From: Bradymonas sediminis
GTDB taxonomy: Bacteria; Myxococcota_A; Bradymonadia; Bradymonadales; Bradymonadaceae
DNA: 64,000 bases
Assembly: GCF_003258315.1 (NCBI RefSeq)
Contig: NZ_CP030032.1
Location: 4,261,501 to 4,325,500 of the forward strand
Reading direction: 5' to 3'
The notes beneath the pieces are model-generated. The model was not told the DNA's origin. It did not search any database and worked only from the letters and a program-made list of their open reading frames with translations. The position numbers were made by a program, and so were the translations under genes. Positions within the stretch are counted from its first letter, which is position 1. Each line of letters opens with the position of its first letter. Shown piece by piece: positions 28,071 to 36,528 of the stretch.

Positions 28071-29284
28071 GCGGTCGTCGTCGAAGGCGTCAGCCATTGG
28101 CTCAGCTTGAGCAGCGCGCCGAGGGTATGCACGTCCTGGCCGAGCAGCGGGATGGCCTGCAGGCGGTCTTCGCTGATCTTTTTGGCCAGCTCGGCGATGG
28201 CGGCGCGGTCTTTGCGGGCGCGCTCGGCCAGGGCGCGATAATGCGTTTGAAGTTGCTCGCGCAGGGCGGTGGTCTGCGCGGCATCCTTAAACCCGTGCCT
28301 GGCCAGCAGGCTGCTAAACTCGCCGGCGTCCAGCGGTTCGAGGTCGTCGAGGTCGAAGCGCGGCGTGACCCGGTTGATGATAAATGCCTGCGCCTCCTGG
28401 TCGAGGGTGCCGAGCTTCTCGTGGAAATACAGCGCCTCGCGGATGCGCCGCGGGTCGGCGCTGCAGATGATCAAAAAATACGTCTGCGGGTCGCGCAGGA
28501 TAAACTCGATCATATCGCCGCGATCTTTGAGCACCTCGAAGAGGTATTGAAAGGTGTCAAAGAACTCGATCAAATCGCCGATAAATGACTCACCGAAGAT
28601 CTTCGCGAGCAGGTTTTGGACCAGCGCGCCGGGGTTAAAGACGCGGCCGAGCAGGCCCTTTTTGGTCGACTTATCGGGCAAAAACCATTTGACGATGCGG
28701 TCGTCGAAGAAGCGCGACGCGCGCTTGGGGGTCTCCAGGAAATCCAGCGCGTTTTTGGTCGGCGGGGTGTCGAGCACCACCAGGTCGAAATAGCCGCCGG
28801 TGTAGAGGTCGTGGAGCTTCTCGAGCGCCATATATTCCTGCATGCCGTGCAGCGCGGTCGACAGCAGCTTATAGATATTATTCTCTTCGGCTCGCTCCAG
28901 CGCCCCGCGGTCGGGGGCGTGGCGGCGCACCAGGTCGGCGAAGGTCTGCTCCTGGTCGAGCATCATCGCCCACAACTCGCCCTCGCCGGGGTCGGGCAAT
29001 TCGTCGGCGTGAGCGTCGAGCGCGATTTGCTGCGGGGTGTTGGTGAGCTCGTCGAGCCCGAGACTATTGGCCAGGCGTTTGGCCGGGTCGATGGTCAGGA
29101 CGATGACCTTCCGGCCCATCAGGGCACCGCGCAAGCCGAGGGCCGCGGCGGTAGTGGTCTTGCCGACGCCGCCCGGGCCGCTGCACACGATTAAGCGCCC
29201 GTTCGCCAGGCAATGGGCGACCGGGCCGGCGGCGGCGTCTTCAAAGTCGGTGGACGGAGTCTCGGAATGCTGGGACTGGCTCAC
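28067..29284 (-). CDS. ArsA/GET3-family ATPase, first of a pair
   Basis: 405-residue deviant-Walker ATPase. The P-loop is GPGGVGKTTTAAALG and the ArsA-like TIDPAKRLANSLGL follows, with LVVLDTPPTKNALDFLE as the switch/Walker B region. There is no Cys triad of an arsenite pump and no ars genes nearby, so arsenite export is unlikely. Family members also include GET3, which targets tail-anchored proteins. The GTG at 29284 has AAGGG 6 bases upstream. It lies 63 bases downstream of a second ArsA-like gene, a pairing I know from myxobacteria; the function there is undefined. Confidence 0.85.
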   Translation of the reverse strand: MSQSQHSETPSTDFEDAAAGPVAHCLANGRLIVCSGPGGVGKTTTAAALGLRGALMGRKVIVLTIDPAKRLANSLGLDELTNTPQQIALDAHADELPDPGEGELWAMMLDQEQTFADLVRRHAPDRGALERAEENNIYKLLSTALHGMQEYMALEKLHDLYTGGYFDLVVLDTPPTKNALDFLETPKRASRFFDDRIVKWFLPDKSTKKGLLGRVFNPGALVQNLLAKIFGESFIGDLIEFFDTFQYLFEVLKDRGDMIEFILRDPQTYFLIICSADPRRIREALYFHEKLGTLDQEAQAFIINRVTPRFDLDDLEPLDAGEFSSLLARHGFKDAAQTTALREQLQTHYRALAERARKDRAAIAELAKKISEDRLQAIPLLGQDVHTLGALLKLSQWLTPSTTTA

Positions 29285-29347
29285 ATGCAACCCTTCGGTG
29301 ATCGGTTTGGAAAAGCGGGCGTTTCGTGGTCTCTCGCGGCGCCGGTG

Positions 29348-30328
29348 CTAGGCCGGGGTCGGCTTCGCGATGGCGGCAGCGAGCAGATCGACGATCCGCG
29401 CGCTGTCGACATCATAGATGACCGGCAGCGTCTTAATCGAGGCGGAGATTCGCTGCTTCAAGAGCCCCAGATAATGCCCGTCGCGCTGGTGCCATCCCAC
29501 GGCGAGCGCGCTGCCGGCGAGCAACTTCTGAAGCGCGGGCGCGTCCTTATCGTGGATCGCGTCGGCCTTGATCTCGCCGGACGCCTGCAATTTATCGAGC
29601 AGGTCGACCAGGGCGTCGGCGTTCTCGGCGCTCACCGGCATGCCGTGGACCATATTGACCACGGCGGCGCTCAGTCCGCGACCGAGCTCCTCCTGGAGGT
29701 TGTCGGCAAGCTCGATCGTCTCGTTGACCGGCATCTCTTCGGGCACACACACCGCGACGATCGAGGTGCGCTCGGGGTCGCGGATATCCTCGGCGATGCG
29801 CTGGGCGCGCTTGGCGATGGGGCCGACTTTCATCATTCCCTTCAATGTCTGGGGGACGCCCAAAAAGGTGAGCGCGTGGCCGCTGGCGGGAAGATCGACG
29901 ACGATATGGTCGTAGACCTTCTGGCCATCTTCGACGCGGTCGACCTCCTCGACGATCTGGTCGAGGATGACGAATTCGTTGACCGAGGGCGCGGCCTTAA
30001 AGAAGACGCGGGCGACCTTATTGCCGACCACGGCGCGCGCGATGCGCTTGCTTGGCACGAAGCGGCTCAGGGTGCGCACGAAGCACTCGTCGGCCTCGAA
30101 ATTTTCGGCCCAGAGGTTGTCGCCGGCGGCCTGCGGGCCGGCCGCGCTATCGAGGGTGGAGAGCCCCAGAAGGTCGGGCATCGCGGAGAAGGCGTCGGTC
30201 TCGACCACCAGGGTGCGGCGACCACGCGCGGCGAGCGCGCGGGCCAGGGTCGCGACGACCGTGCTCTTGCCGACGCCGCCCTTGCCGGTGACAAAGATCA
30301 GCCGGGTTTTTTCGAGTTTTTCAATCAT
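29348..30328 (-). CDS. ArsA/GET3-family ATPase, second of a pair
   Basis: 326 residues. P-loop GKGGVGKSTVVATLA, then TLVVETDAFSAMPDLLG in the place of the DPA motif, and HIVVDLPASGHALTFL as the Walker B/switch II. It differs from its neighbour in length and in the switch I sequence, so the pair may form a heterodimer rather than a homodimer. First gene of the operon; its weak ribosome site and a leader of under 110 bases sit just before the rpsA terminator. Function unknown; possible roles in membrane-protein targeting are inferred only from GET3. Confidence 0.85.
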   Translation of the reverse strand: MIEKLEKTRLIFVTGKGGVGKSTVVATLARALAARGRRTLVVETDAFSAMPDLLGLSTLDSAAGPQAAGDNLWAENFEADECFVRTLSRFVPSKRIARAVVGNKVARVFFKAAPSVNEFVILDQIVEEVDRVEDGQKVYDHIVVDLPASGHALTFLGVPQTLKGMMKVGPIAKRAQRIAEDIRDPERTSIVAVCVPEEMPVNETIELADNLQEELGRGLSAAVVNMVHGMPVSAENADALVDLLDKLQASGEIKADAIHDKDAPALQKLLAGSALAVGWHQRDGHYLGLLKQRISASIKTLPVIYDVDSARIVDLLAAAIAKPTPA

Positions 30329-30430
30329 TAGGCCAACAATATCATAGAGAATTATACAGCGCGCCTACGATGGCATCGTCGCCAAAAGGGTGCAAGGTGC
30401 GCGCTAAATTTGCGCGGGGATTGAACAATA

Positions 30431-30461
30431 AAAAATCCCCGGGCATTCCTGCCCGGGGATT
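30431..30461 (-). terminator. Rho-independent terminator of rpsA
   Basis: A perfect 12-bp stem (AATCCCCGGGCA / TGCCCGGGGATT) with a 4-base loop reads on the reverse strand into TTTTTTATTG. It is about 50 bases past the rpsA stop. Confidence 0.92.
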
Positions 30462-30511
30462 CTTCGCGGCTGATAAATCAGCCGGCTTTAGACTCTAGCG
30501 AAAGTCGCGGC

Positions 30512-32281
30512 TCATTCCGTTTCGGAAGTCGCTTCGTCTCCACCAGCCTCGTCAGCTTCGGGTGCTTCTTTCTCTTCGACGGCTTCAGCGATCTCGCCGA
30601 GCTTGCCTTTGAGAAGGTCTCCCAACTGCGCGGTAGCACCCTGGTTCTCGGTGTACTCTTGCAGGCTGCCGCGCTCTGAGCGACGCACGAAGTTCTTGAT
30701 CGACAGAGCGATTTTGCGCTCTTTGGGGTCGACGCTGATGACTTCGACTTTGTGCTCTTCGTCGACGTTGACGACTTCCCGCACATCTTCGATCCGGCGC
30801 TCTGCGAGCTCGGAGATGTGGATCAGACCCTCGATACCCTCTTCGATCTGCGCGAAGGCGCCGAAGTCGGTGATCTTGGTGATCTTGGCCGGGATGATCT
30901 TTCCTGGGGGATAGCGCTGCGGGATGGTCTCCCACGGATCGGGCTCAAGCTGCTTGATACCCAGCGAGAAGCGCTCGTTGTTGACGTCGATATTGAGCAC
31001 GACGGCTTCAACTTCCTGTCCGACTTCGTACATCTCGGACGGGTGACGGATTTTCTGGGTCCAGCTGATGTCGCTGATGTGAACCAGGCCGTCGATGCCT
31101 TCTTCGATACCGATGAAGATACCGAAGTCGGTGATGTTGCGGATGTTGCCGAGGATGCGCGTTCCGACCGGGTAGCGGTCTTCGAGCAATTCCCACGGAT
31201 TCGGGTCGATCTGCTTGATACCGAGCGAGACTTTTTTCTCGTTGGTGTCCAAGTTGAGGACCGCGACCTCGATGACTTCGCCTTCGCTGACAACCCGGTT
31301 GGGGTGCTTGATGCGACGGGTCCAGCTCATCTCGGAGATATGAATCAGGCCTTCAATGCCTTCCTCAAGCTCGACGAATGCACCGTAGTCGATAAGGCTG
31401 ACAACTTTGCCCAAGACGTGGACGCCAGCGGGGTAACGCTCTTCGGCGCCTTCCCACGGATCCGGGGTGAGCTGCTTGTAGCCGAGGCTGACACGCTCGT
31501 TCTCGGAGTTGAACTTCAGGACTTTGACCTGAATCTCGTCGCCGACGTTGAACATCTCGGTGGGGTGAGCCACGCGGCCCCAGCTCATATCGGTGATATG
31601 AAGCAGGCCGTCGATGCCGCCGAGGTCGACGAACGCACCGTAGTCGGTGATATTCTTGACGATACCGTCGATGACAGCGCCTTGCTTAAGCTTGATAAGC
31701 GTCTTGCGCTTGAGCTCAGCGCGCTCTTCTTCGAGGAGGGCGCGGCGGCTCAGGACGATATTGTGGCGAGCCTGGTTGAACTTGATGATCTGGAAGGCGT
31801 ACTCTTGGCCCAGATATTTGTCCAAGTTGCGGGTCGGGCGAAGCTCGACCTGGCTGCCGGGCAAGAAGGCTTTGACGCCGATGTCGACGTGCAGGCCACC
31901 TTTGACACGGTTGGTGATGATACCACGCACCAGCTGGTCGTCGTCGGCTTTCTCTGCGATCGCGTCCCAGACCTTCATGCGGTCTGCACGCTCTTTCGAG
32001 AGCACACATTGACCGGACTCGTCCTCGCGGGCTTCCACGAGCACGTCGACCATATCGCCGACGGCGTAGGGAACCTGGCCAGCTTCGTCTTTAAATTCGT
32101 CAACCGCGACGCGGCCTTCGGATTTGAAGCCGATGTCGATGAGGACATAATCCTGGCCGATCTCGAGGATACGGCCCTGCGTGATTTCGTTTTCGTTGAC
32201 GACCTGGATATCCTGGTCGAACTCCTCGAAAAGCGCCGCAAAGTCTTGCGTTGTGGGTTCAGTAGTTTGGTGGGTTGTCAT
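30512..32281 (-). CDS. rpsA: 30S ribosomal protein S1
   Basis: 589 residues with six S1 (OB-fold) repeats, the standard six-domain S1 that helps load structured mRNAs on the 30S subunit. The later repeats are nearly regular, each with a block like DYGAFVDLGGIDGLLHITDMSW, GAFVELEEGIEGLIHISEMSW or FGIFIGIEEGIDGLVHISD. The C-terminal 50 residues are acidic. The start at 32281 (MTTHQTTEPT) has AAGG at good spacing. The frame is open to 32515, but that extension has no S1 character. Confidence 0.96.
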   Translation of the reverse strand: MTTHQTTEPTTQDFAALFEEFDQDIQVVNENEITQGRILEIGQDYVLIDIGFKSEGRVAVDEFKDEAGQVPYAVGDMVDVLVEAREDESGQCVLSKERADRMKVWDAIAEKADDDQLVRGIITNRVKGGLHVDIGVKAFLPGSQVELRPTRNLDKYLGQEYAFQIIKFNQARHNIVLSRRALLEEERAELKRKTLIKLKQGAVIDGIVKNITDYGAFVDLGGIDGLLHITDMSWGRVAHPTEMFNVGDEIQVKVLKFNSENERVSLGYKQLTPDPWEGAEERYPAGVHVLGKVVSLIDYGAFVELEEGIEGLIHISEMSWTRRIKHPNRVVSEGEVIEVAVLNLDTNEKKVSLGIKQIDPNPWELLEDRYPVGTRILGNIRNITDFGIFIGIEEGIDGLVHISDISWTQKIRHPSEMYEVGQEVEAVVLNIDVNNERFSLGIKQLEPDPWETIPQRYPPGKIIPAKITKITDFGAFAQIEEGIEGLIHISELAERRIEDVREVVNVDEEHKVEVISVDPKERKIALSIKNFVRRSERGSLQEYTENQGATAQLGDLLKGKLGEIAEAVEEKEAPEADEAGGDEATSETE

Positions 32282-32741
32282 GACGACCTTAAGTGATGCG
32301 AAAAGGTTGAGAGTTACGTTGAAAGGACCCGCGCCATCGAAAAATGCGGGCCCACCTAAAAACAAAAACCGTCGGAATTGCGAAAAGATGCCGGTGAAAT
32401 ATAGTCGAAAATCACCGCCTCTATCTGGCGTACTCCTCAGGAGCCTATCTGTGACGGCGCCGATCCTAGCCGCCGGCTGCCGAAAGTCCATCTTCGAAAA
32501 AATAGACCCGGGCACAGATTCGGCGAACTATATGGAGGCGATGGGGGACTGTCAACTATGCTGGTGTGGGGGATATGCGATCGGGCTAGATGTGCGGACG
32601 CGTTGTGCGAGTCGCCCTCCGGGGGCTCCTTGCATGGCGTGGGGTTTCGGTTTTCTCGGAGATCGCTAGCTTTGCGAATGATCTTTTGGCTGCTGCCATG
32701 ATGTTGTGGACATCATCGGCTCAATCTTCTCAGACGATAAA
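32282..32741. other. rpsA leader and repeat-containing intergenic region
   Basis: The 460-bp gap holds the reverse-strand rpsA leader, with a GC-rich hairpin-like stretch (GACCCGC ... GCGGGCC, about 32326-32350). It also contains one copy of a dispersed repeat and about 100 AT-richer bases next to the decayed immunity gene. No ORF or RNA gene is convincing; S1 autoregulation of the leader is possible but not shown. Confidence 0.4.
32618..32639 (+). repeat. Dispersed repeat copy
   Basis: Contains the core CCGGGGGCTCCTTGCATGG. Nearly the same core occurs three times near 46.1 kb and once inverted at 46450-46471, 14 kb away. It lies in non-coding DNA and may be the conserved tip of a small mobile or structural repeat. 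Confidence 0.6.
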
Positions 32742-33144
32742 TTAGCTGCAATGCTTGCCAGCATCGATCATATGATCGTGCTCCAAATAGATATCCAAAT
32801 AGCAAAGGCAATAACTATAGCTAAAATCACAATCCGCCAAACTCCAGGACATTTGAGGCTCGGGGTCGCTTCTCGAGCCCGGACTCTCCGAGCATATCTA
32901 GCAATTGTTCGCGACTATAGTTTTTGCCCTCAAGCTCCTCTAGCAGCGCGTTGACCATTCCCGGGCGTTTATTGATCTGGGTCCGCCATGTGACCGCGTT
33001 GAACTCATAGTCGATAAAGAAGTACGGACCGGTGACGGCAAAAAAGGCCATAATAAAAGCGACTGCAATACCAACCCCAAATATAGGGAACACCCAAGCT
33101 CTACGCGGAGTTTGGATGCTCACAATGTTGATTTTATCGCTCAT
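32742..33144 (-). pseudogene. Frameshifted second immunity gene
   Basis: Paralogue of the candidate immunity gene at 33240-33662. It starts with MSDK..IVSI, has one membrane helix and the shared block WRTQINKRPGMVNALL...LEGKNYSREQLLDMLG. In the stated frame it then stops at 32827. One base downstream (+1 frame) the homology resumes as PGSRSDPEPQMSWSLADC and ends HCS*, exactly as the intact copy ends. Removing one base near 32883 would restore a 133-residue protein. The ATG overlaps the stop of a toxin remnant (ATGA). Either a true frameshift or a base-calling error. Confidence 0.8.
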
Positions 33145-33239
33145 AGACTCTTCCATGATTCCCAGATGCTGCGGCCAAGCTCGACGTCGTTATCGGGATG
33201 AGTCCACGTATCCTCGGGGAGCATCTCGAGGTGCTCCGT
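33141..33239 (-). pseudogene. Remnant of a second toxin C-terminus
   Basis: 33 codons, open directly after the intact immunity stop, ending in TGA that overlaps the next ATG. The sequence LEMLPEDTWTHP...GRSIWESW matches the end of the intact Rhs toxin tip (LKMMPESLWCPP...GKAIWDSW). All upstream parts of the second toxin are gone. This shows that the toxin plus immunity cassette was once present twice in tandem. Confidence 0.85.
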
Positions 33240-33662
33240 TCAGCTACAATGGGTCCGAACCTCATCCAGCCGGTTATTGACGAGCTTGATCTCCAACCAG
33301 CAATAACAATAAGAGGATGGGATCCCGGAATCTACCGTACATTCTCCCAGCGACCACGACATTTGCTGATATGGAGGGCTGCCGCCCGGATCCCCCAGCA
33401 TTTCGAGCAGTCGCTCGCTGCTATATTGTGAGTTTTCGAGTTGATCTGTGAGGTCGTGGACCATCGTATAGCGCTTGTTGGGTTCGGTGCGCCAAATCGT
33501 CGAATCAAAATCTCGGTCAAAAGCGTAATGCCTAAACAGAGAGATCCAACACGGCAACGTAAGCAAAGCAAGAAAAACGGCAATTGTGATTGATATCTCT
33601 GACCAATTGACTCCCTTAGCACTGTTAGATTTGATGCTCACAATTTTGTTCTTGTCGCTCAT
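33240..33662 (-). CDS. Candidate immunity protein to the Rhs toxin
   Basis: 140 residues. It has a short cytoplasmic start (MSDKNKIVSI), one membrane helix (ITIAVFLALLTLPCWISLF), then about 80 residues with WRTEPNKRYTMVHDL and SERLLEMLGDPGGSPPY, and a Cys-bearing end. The ATG lies in the toxin stop (ATGA) and has a strong GGAGG 6 bases upstream, inside the toxin's last codons. Immediate downstream position, coupling, small size and a decayed paralogue next to a toxin remnant are what one expects of an immunity gene. No family is recognised, so this is inference from context. Confidence 0.7.
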   Translation of the reverse strand: MSDKNKIVSIKSNSAKGVNWSEISITIAVFLALLTLPCWISLFRHYAFDRDFDSTIWRTEPNKRYTMVHDLTDQLENSQYSSERLLEMLGDPGGSPPYQQMSWSLGECTVDSGIPSSYCYCWLEIKLVNNRLDEVRTHCS

Positions 33663-34603
33663 GGATGCCTCCAAGAATCCCAAATGGCTTTCCCACTGCT
33701 GCAGTCAGCCTCTGGTGGGCACCAAAGGCTCTCAGGCATCATCTTGAGACGCCCTTCAATTAACGCGTTTTTGCAATGCTCTACACACGGTATTTTCGAA
33801 TTCTCAACACGCGCAATTAAGCGGCCACAAACATTATTATGCTCATCCATCTGGCGTGGTTCAAAATCTGGCGTATTCTCGAAATTGAATTTCGCCCATT
33901 GCTCAGGGACCTCATGATACCAGGATGCCAGGACAGCAAATTCAAACCCATGTTTACGCCGCATATTACAATTCATGGTACAATGGCGCAGCGCATCCGT
34001 CGGCCCCTTATCCACACCATAACCGTCCAATACCTCGCCTGCCTCATTTCCCGAGTTCAATGCAGTGTTATGAACGAGAGTTGAATAAGCATACCCAACG
34101 ACTGCCGCAGCGACGACAAGTGTGACAACAACCACCGCTTCGCCATTGGGGTCCACAAACTGTAGCGGATCATTCGCCCCATACAAATAGAGATTCACCG
34201 TGCCACCGCCAAAACCCGTCGGGTCCGGCGTGGTCCATCGGCGGGCGCGAGGGTCGTAGTCGCGGTGGCCGAAATGGATAAGCTCGGTCAGCGGGTCATG
34301 GATGCCGCCGGCAAAGCCAAACGGCTGAAAGCCGGGGTTGGTGTCCGCGATGATATTGCCGAACGCGTCGTATTCGAGGCGCTGCATGACAGTGCCATCG
34401 GCGGCGTCGACGACCAGGCGAACCGAGCCTAAATGGTCGGTGATCACGCGGTAGGTTCGGTTATCTTTGAGGATCAAATCCGGCACATATGCCCGCGTGG
34501 CGTAGACGTATCGCACGGCGACCGCGCCGCTGGCGTCGAGGCGAGCGCGAAACCAAAGATTTTTAGCGCAAAACGGCAAAATCCACATGATAATGCTCAT
34601 CAT
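33659..34603 (-). CDS. Orphan Rhs C-terminal tip with candidate toxin domain
   Basis: 314 residues. Residues 20-154 are the end of an Rhs core: YVYATRAYVPDLIL, ITDHLGSVRLVVDA, LEYDAFGN, FGHRDYDPRARRWTTPDPTG, LYLYGANDPLQFVDPNG, where autocleavage usually releases the toxin. A hydrophobic segment (156-178) follows. The toxin part (180-314) carries DALRH at 203, HE at 230 and MDEHNN at 252, a pattern I associate with DUF6973-like domains; this is from memory. The large Rhs shell is missing: the frame begins inside the end of the upstream endopeptidase gene. Codon use is AT-richer than the neighbours in the toxin half. Confidence 0.8.
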   Translation of the reverse strand: MMSIIMWILPFCAKNLWFRARLDASGAVAVRYVYATRAYVPDLILKDNRTYRVITDHLGSVRLVVDAADGTVMQRLEYDAFGNIIADTNPGFQPFGFAGGIHDPLTELIHFGHRDYDPRARRWTTPDPTGFGGGTVNLYLYGANDPLQFVDPNGEAVVVVTLVVAAAVVGYAYSTLVHNTALNSGNEAGEVLDGYGVDKGPTDALRHCTMNCNMRRKHGFEFAVLASWYHEVPEQWAKFNFENTPDFEPRQMDEHNNVCGRLIARVENSKIPCVEHCKNALIEGRLKMMPESLWCPPEADCSSGKAIWDSWRHP

Positions 34604-35324
34604 GGCGCACCCACGCCTTGCCCTTCATAAACTCAATGCGCGCGCGCACCTCTTTGCCGCCGACTGCGTTAAATAACGCGTCGCGCAGCTCGGGGGCGAA
34701 GATTACGCGGTCGATCTTAAGGCCCTGGGCGCGTGCCGTGCGCTCGAGGGCGAGCAGGTGTGCGGCGATGGCGTCGAAGTCGATCTTCAGATTTTTGGTC
34801 TGGCCGCGGACGTCGAAGTCGACCCCGTAGCCGAATTTGGTCCACGGCCAGGCAGGGAAGAACGCCGGCTCGCCGGCGTGGGTGAGCACCGGGACCATAA
34901 AGTCGACGGCGAGGCCGTTTTGGTGGGTTCGGTGCGGGCGCAGGCGGCCGCCGCCTGCGCACCAGGCGGTCTCACCGAAGGTGAAATGCGTGGCGGGCCG
35001 GTCTTCGGCGAGTGTTTCGTAGGCGCCGAGGATCGCGTCGCGGACGCGGTCGGGTACGCAGGTGCGCCCGATGAGGGAGCCGAGTCGGGAGTAGGTCGTG
35101 AAGTTCGCGCCGCTGCTCGGCAGGCGTTTGCCGTGGTGGAGTTCGCCGGCGGAGGTCGTGCCGATGGACTGGCTGGCGACGTCAGTCTCGAGCGCGCGCA
35201 ACAGGTCGTTGCCGGTTTGCAGCGCGAAGAGGAAAAGAAGCGCGATGAGCATAAGTGGGAGCTTTCGGCGTTGAAGAAAGGCCAGAATTCGCGGGACCGT
35301 CGTGTTTGCAAAGGTCTTTATCAT
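34563..35324 (-). CDS. Penicillin-insensitive murein endopeptidase-like (MepA family)
   Basis: 253 residues. An N-terminal membrane segment (LPLMLIALLFLFALQTG) anchors it, facing the periplasm. The LAS-type metal site is visible: H-x3-G-x3-D in HQNGLAVDFMVP, and the second His pair in HDEHYHVDF near the C-terminus. These match family M74 enzymes, which cut D-Ala-meso-DAP cross-links in peptidoglycan. Its last 41 bases overlap the start of the Rhs tip frame, at the point where the Rhs shell is truncated. No Shine-Dalgarno is obvious at the ATG. Confidence 0.82.
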   Translation of the reverse strand: MIKTFANTTVPRILAFLQRRKLPLMLIALLFLFALQTGNDLLRALETDVASQSIGTTSAGELHHGKRLPSSGANFTTYSRLGSLIGRTCVPDRVRDAILGAYETLAEDRPATHFTFGETAWCAGGGRLRPHRTHQNGLAVDFMVPVLTHAGEPAFFPAWPWTKFGYGVDFDVRGQTKNLKIDFDAIAAHLLALERTARAQGLKIDRVIFAPELRDALFNAVGGKEVRARIEFMKGKAWVRHDEHYHVDFAVLR

Positions 35325-35508
35325 GGCGCGACTATTGGTCGATTTCGGGGCGTGCTGTCAATTCGCAGCGCACTGCCCCCCCATTATGGTTGCCATCGGC
35401 GCGGTGCTTTTTATTGAATTCGGCTCCTTTTTCTGTGAACCTGCGGTATCGCTATTTTCTTATGCGCTTTTTTCGTGCTCCCGTTACGCCCCGAAACCGG
35501 ATGGTCCC

Positions 35509-36528
35509 ATGTCACAATTTATCTGGAAATCGCTCGCCATGTGCCTCGTCGTAAGTCTATTTGGGGGCGGCTGCACCGAGTCGGCCCCGAGTCAGCGGTC
35601 CACGCAAGATACCGGCTCACAGGCGGACGCGCAGTGGGATATTTCGGAGGAGGATGTCGCCGAAGAAGATGCGCTCGCGGAAGATGTCTCCGACGAGGAT
35701 ATAGCGATTGAGGATGCTGCGGGCGAGGATGCTGCGGGCGAGGACACAGCGGGCGAGGATGCGGCGGGCGAGGACGTCGCCGACGCCGATGAACCACCGC
35801 CCGAGGACGGCACCATCGCGATCTACCTGGCCGGAGACCTCAGCGAGAAGACCTTCTCGGATGGCTTCGGCGGGCAGACGCCCAAGGAGTTCGAGATCGC
35901 GCTGAGCAAATACGATATTCAGACCTCGGCGGATGCCGCGAGCGCGGTGAATTGCTTCGAGCACGATGAGCCGACGGTCGCAAATATGCTCGAGGACAAC
36001 CTGATGGGCTCCTGCGAGACCGCCGCGATCCCCAGCGCCCAATATACCCATGGGCGGGTCAAGATGGACTGGCTGCGCATCACGGTCGACGGCACGCTGC
36101 ACACCCTGGGTCAGGCGTTTCCCGGTGAGTTCACGTTCTTTAGGGCCTACTCTGACACCACCTACGAGGGGGAATCCTACGACTCCGGCGAAGGCTGGGT
36201 TGAGTATCGCGGGTTCGTGACCCGGCGCGTTCCCTTCACTGAGCCCATCCCGACTGAGGGGCAGGAGGGCTTCCGCTCGGAGGTCATCGACGGTGAATAT
36301 TGGCAGACCTTCCCCTTCCACCGCACCATGCCGATCCTGGCCGAAGACGGCGGCCAGCATTGGTCACGACTGCATTGGGAGATCTACGAGAGCTTCCGCT
36401 GGGAGGAGGTCACCAAGCCCCGGTATCTCGACGGGGTCTGGGACGTCGAGCCCGAGAGCGGCAGCGGCGGCGAAGAGGTCAAGATGTTCGGGGTGAGTTG
36501 GTATTATATCACGTCATCGGCCGACTGA
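35509..36528 (+). CDS. Lipoprotein with acidic repeat linker
   Basis: 339 residues. The signal ends FGGGC. Residues about 45-95 are an acidic stalk with EDAAGEDAAGEDTAGEDAAG-type repeats (15-bp DNA units at about 35710-35775). The rest is a soluble domain with many aromatic residues (FHRTMPILAEDGGQHWSRLH, FGVSWYYITSSAD) and no motif I recognise. The stalk should lift the domain from the outer membrane. The ATG at 35509 is preferred; the frame is open from 35302. The 3' end overlaps the convergent MFS gene by 15 bases. Confidence 0.75.
   Translation: MSQFIWKSLAMCLVVSLFGGGCTESAPSQRSTQDTGSQADAQWDISEEDVAEEDALAEDVSDEDIAIEDAAGEDAAGEDTAGEDAAGEDVADADEPPPEDGTIAIYLAGDLSEKTFSDGFGGQTPKEFEIALSKYDIQTSADAASAVNCFEHDEPTVANMLEDNLMGSCETAAIPSAQYTHGRVKMDWLRITVDGTLHTLGQAFPGEFTFFRAYSDTTYEGESYDSGEGWVEYRGFVTRRVPFTEPIPTEGQEGFRSEVIDGEYWQTFPFHRTMPILAEDGGQHWSRLHWEIYESFRWEEVTKPRYLDGVWDVEPESGSGGEEVKMFGVSWYYITSSAD

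Noticed and set aside
30752-32296. 514-codon ORF opposite rpsA
   Set aside because: Shadow of the ribosomal protein S1 gene; composition follows the S1 repeats and no motif is present.
32765-32778. 14-bp perfect palindrome CGATCATATGATCG
   Set aside because: It lies in the frameshifted tail of the second immunity gene and reads as coding sequence there; no regulatory context.
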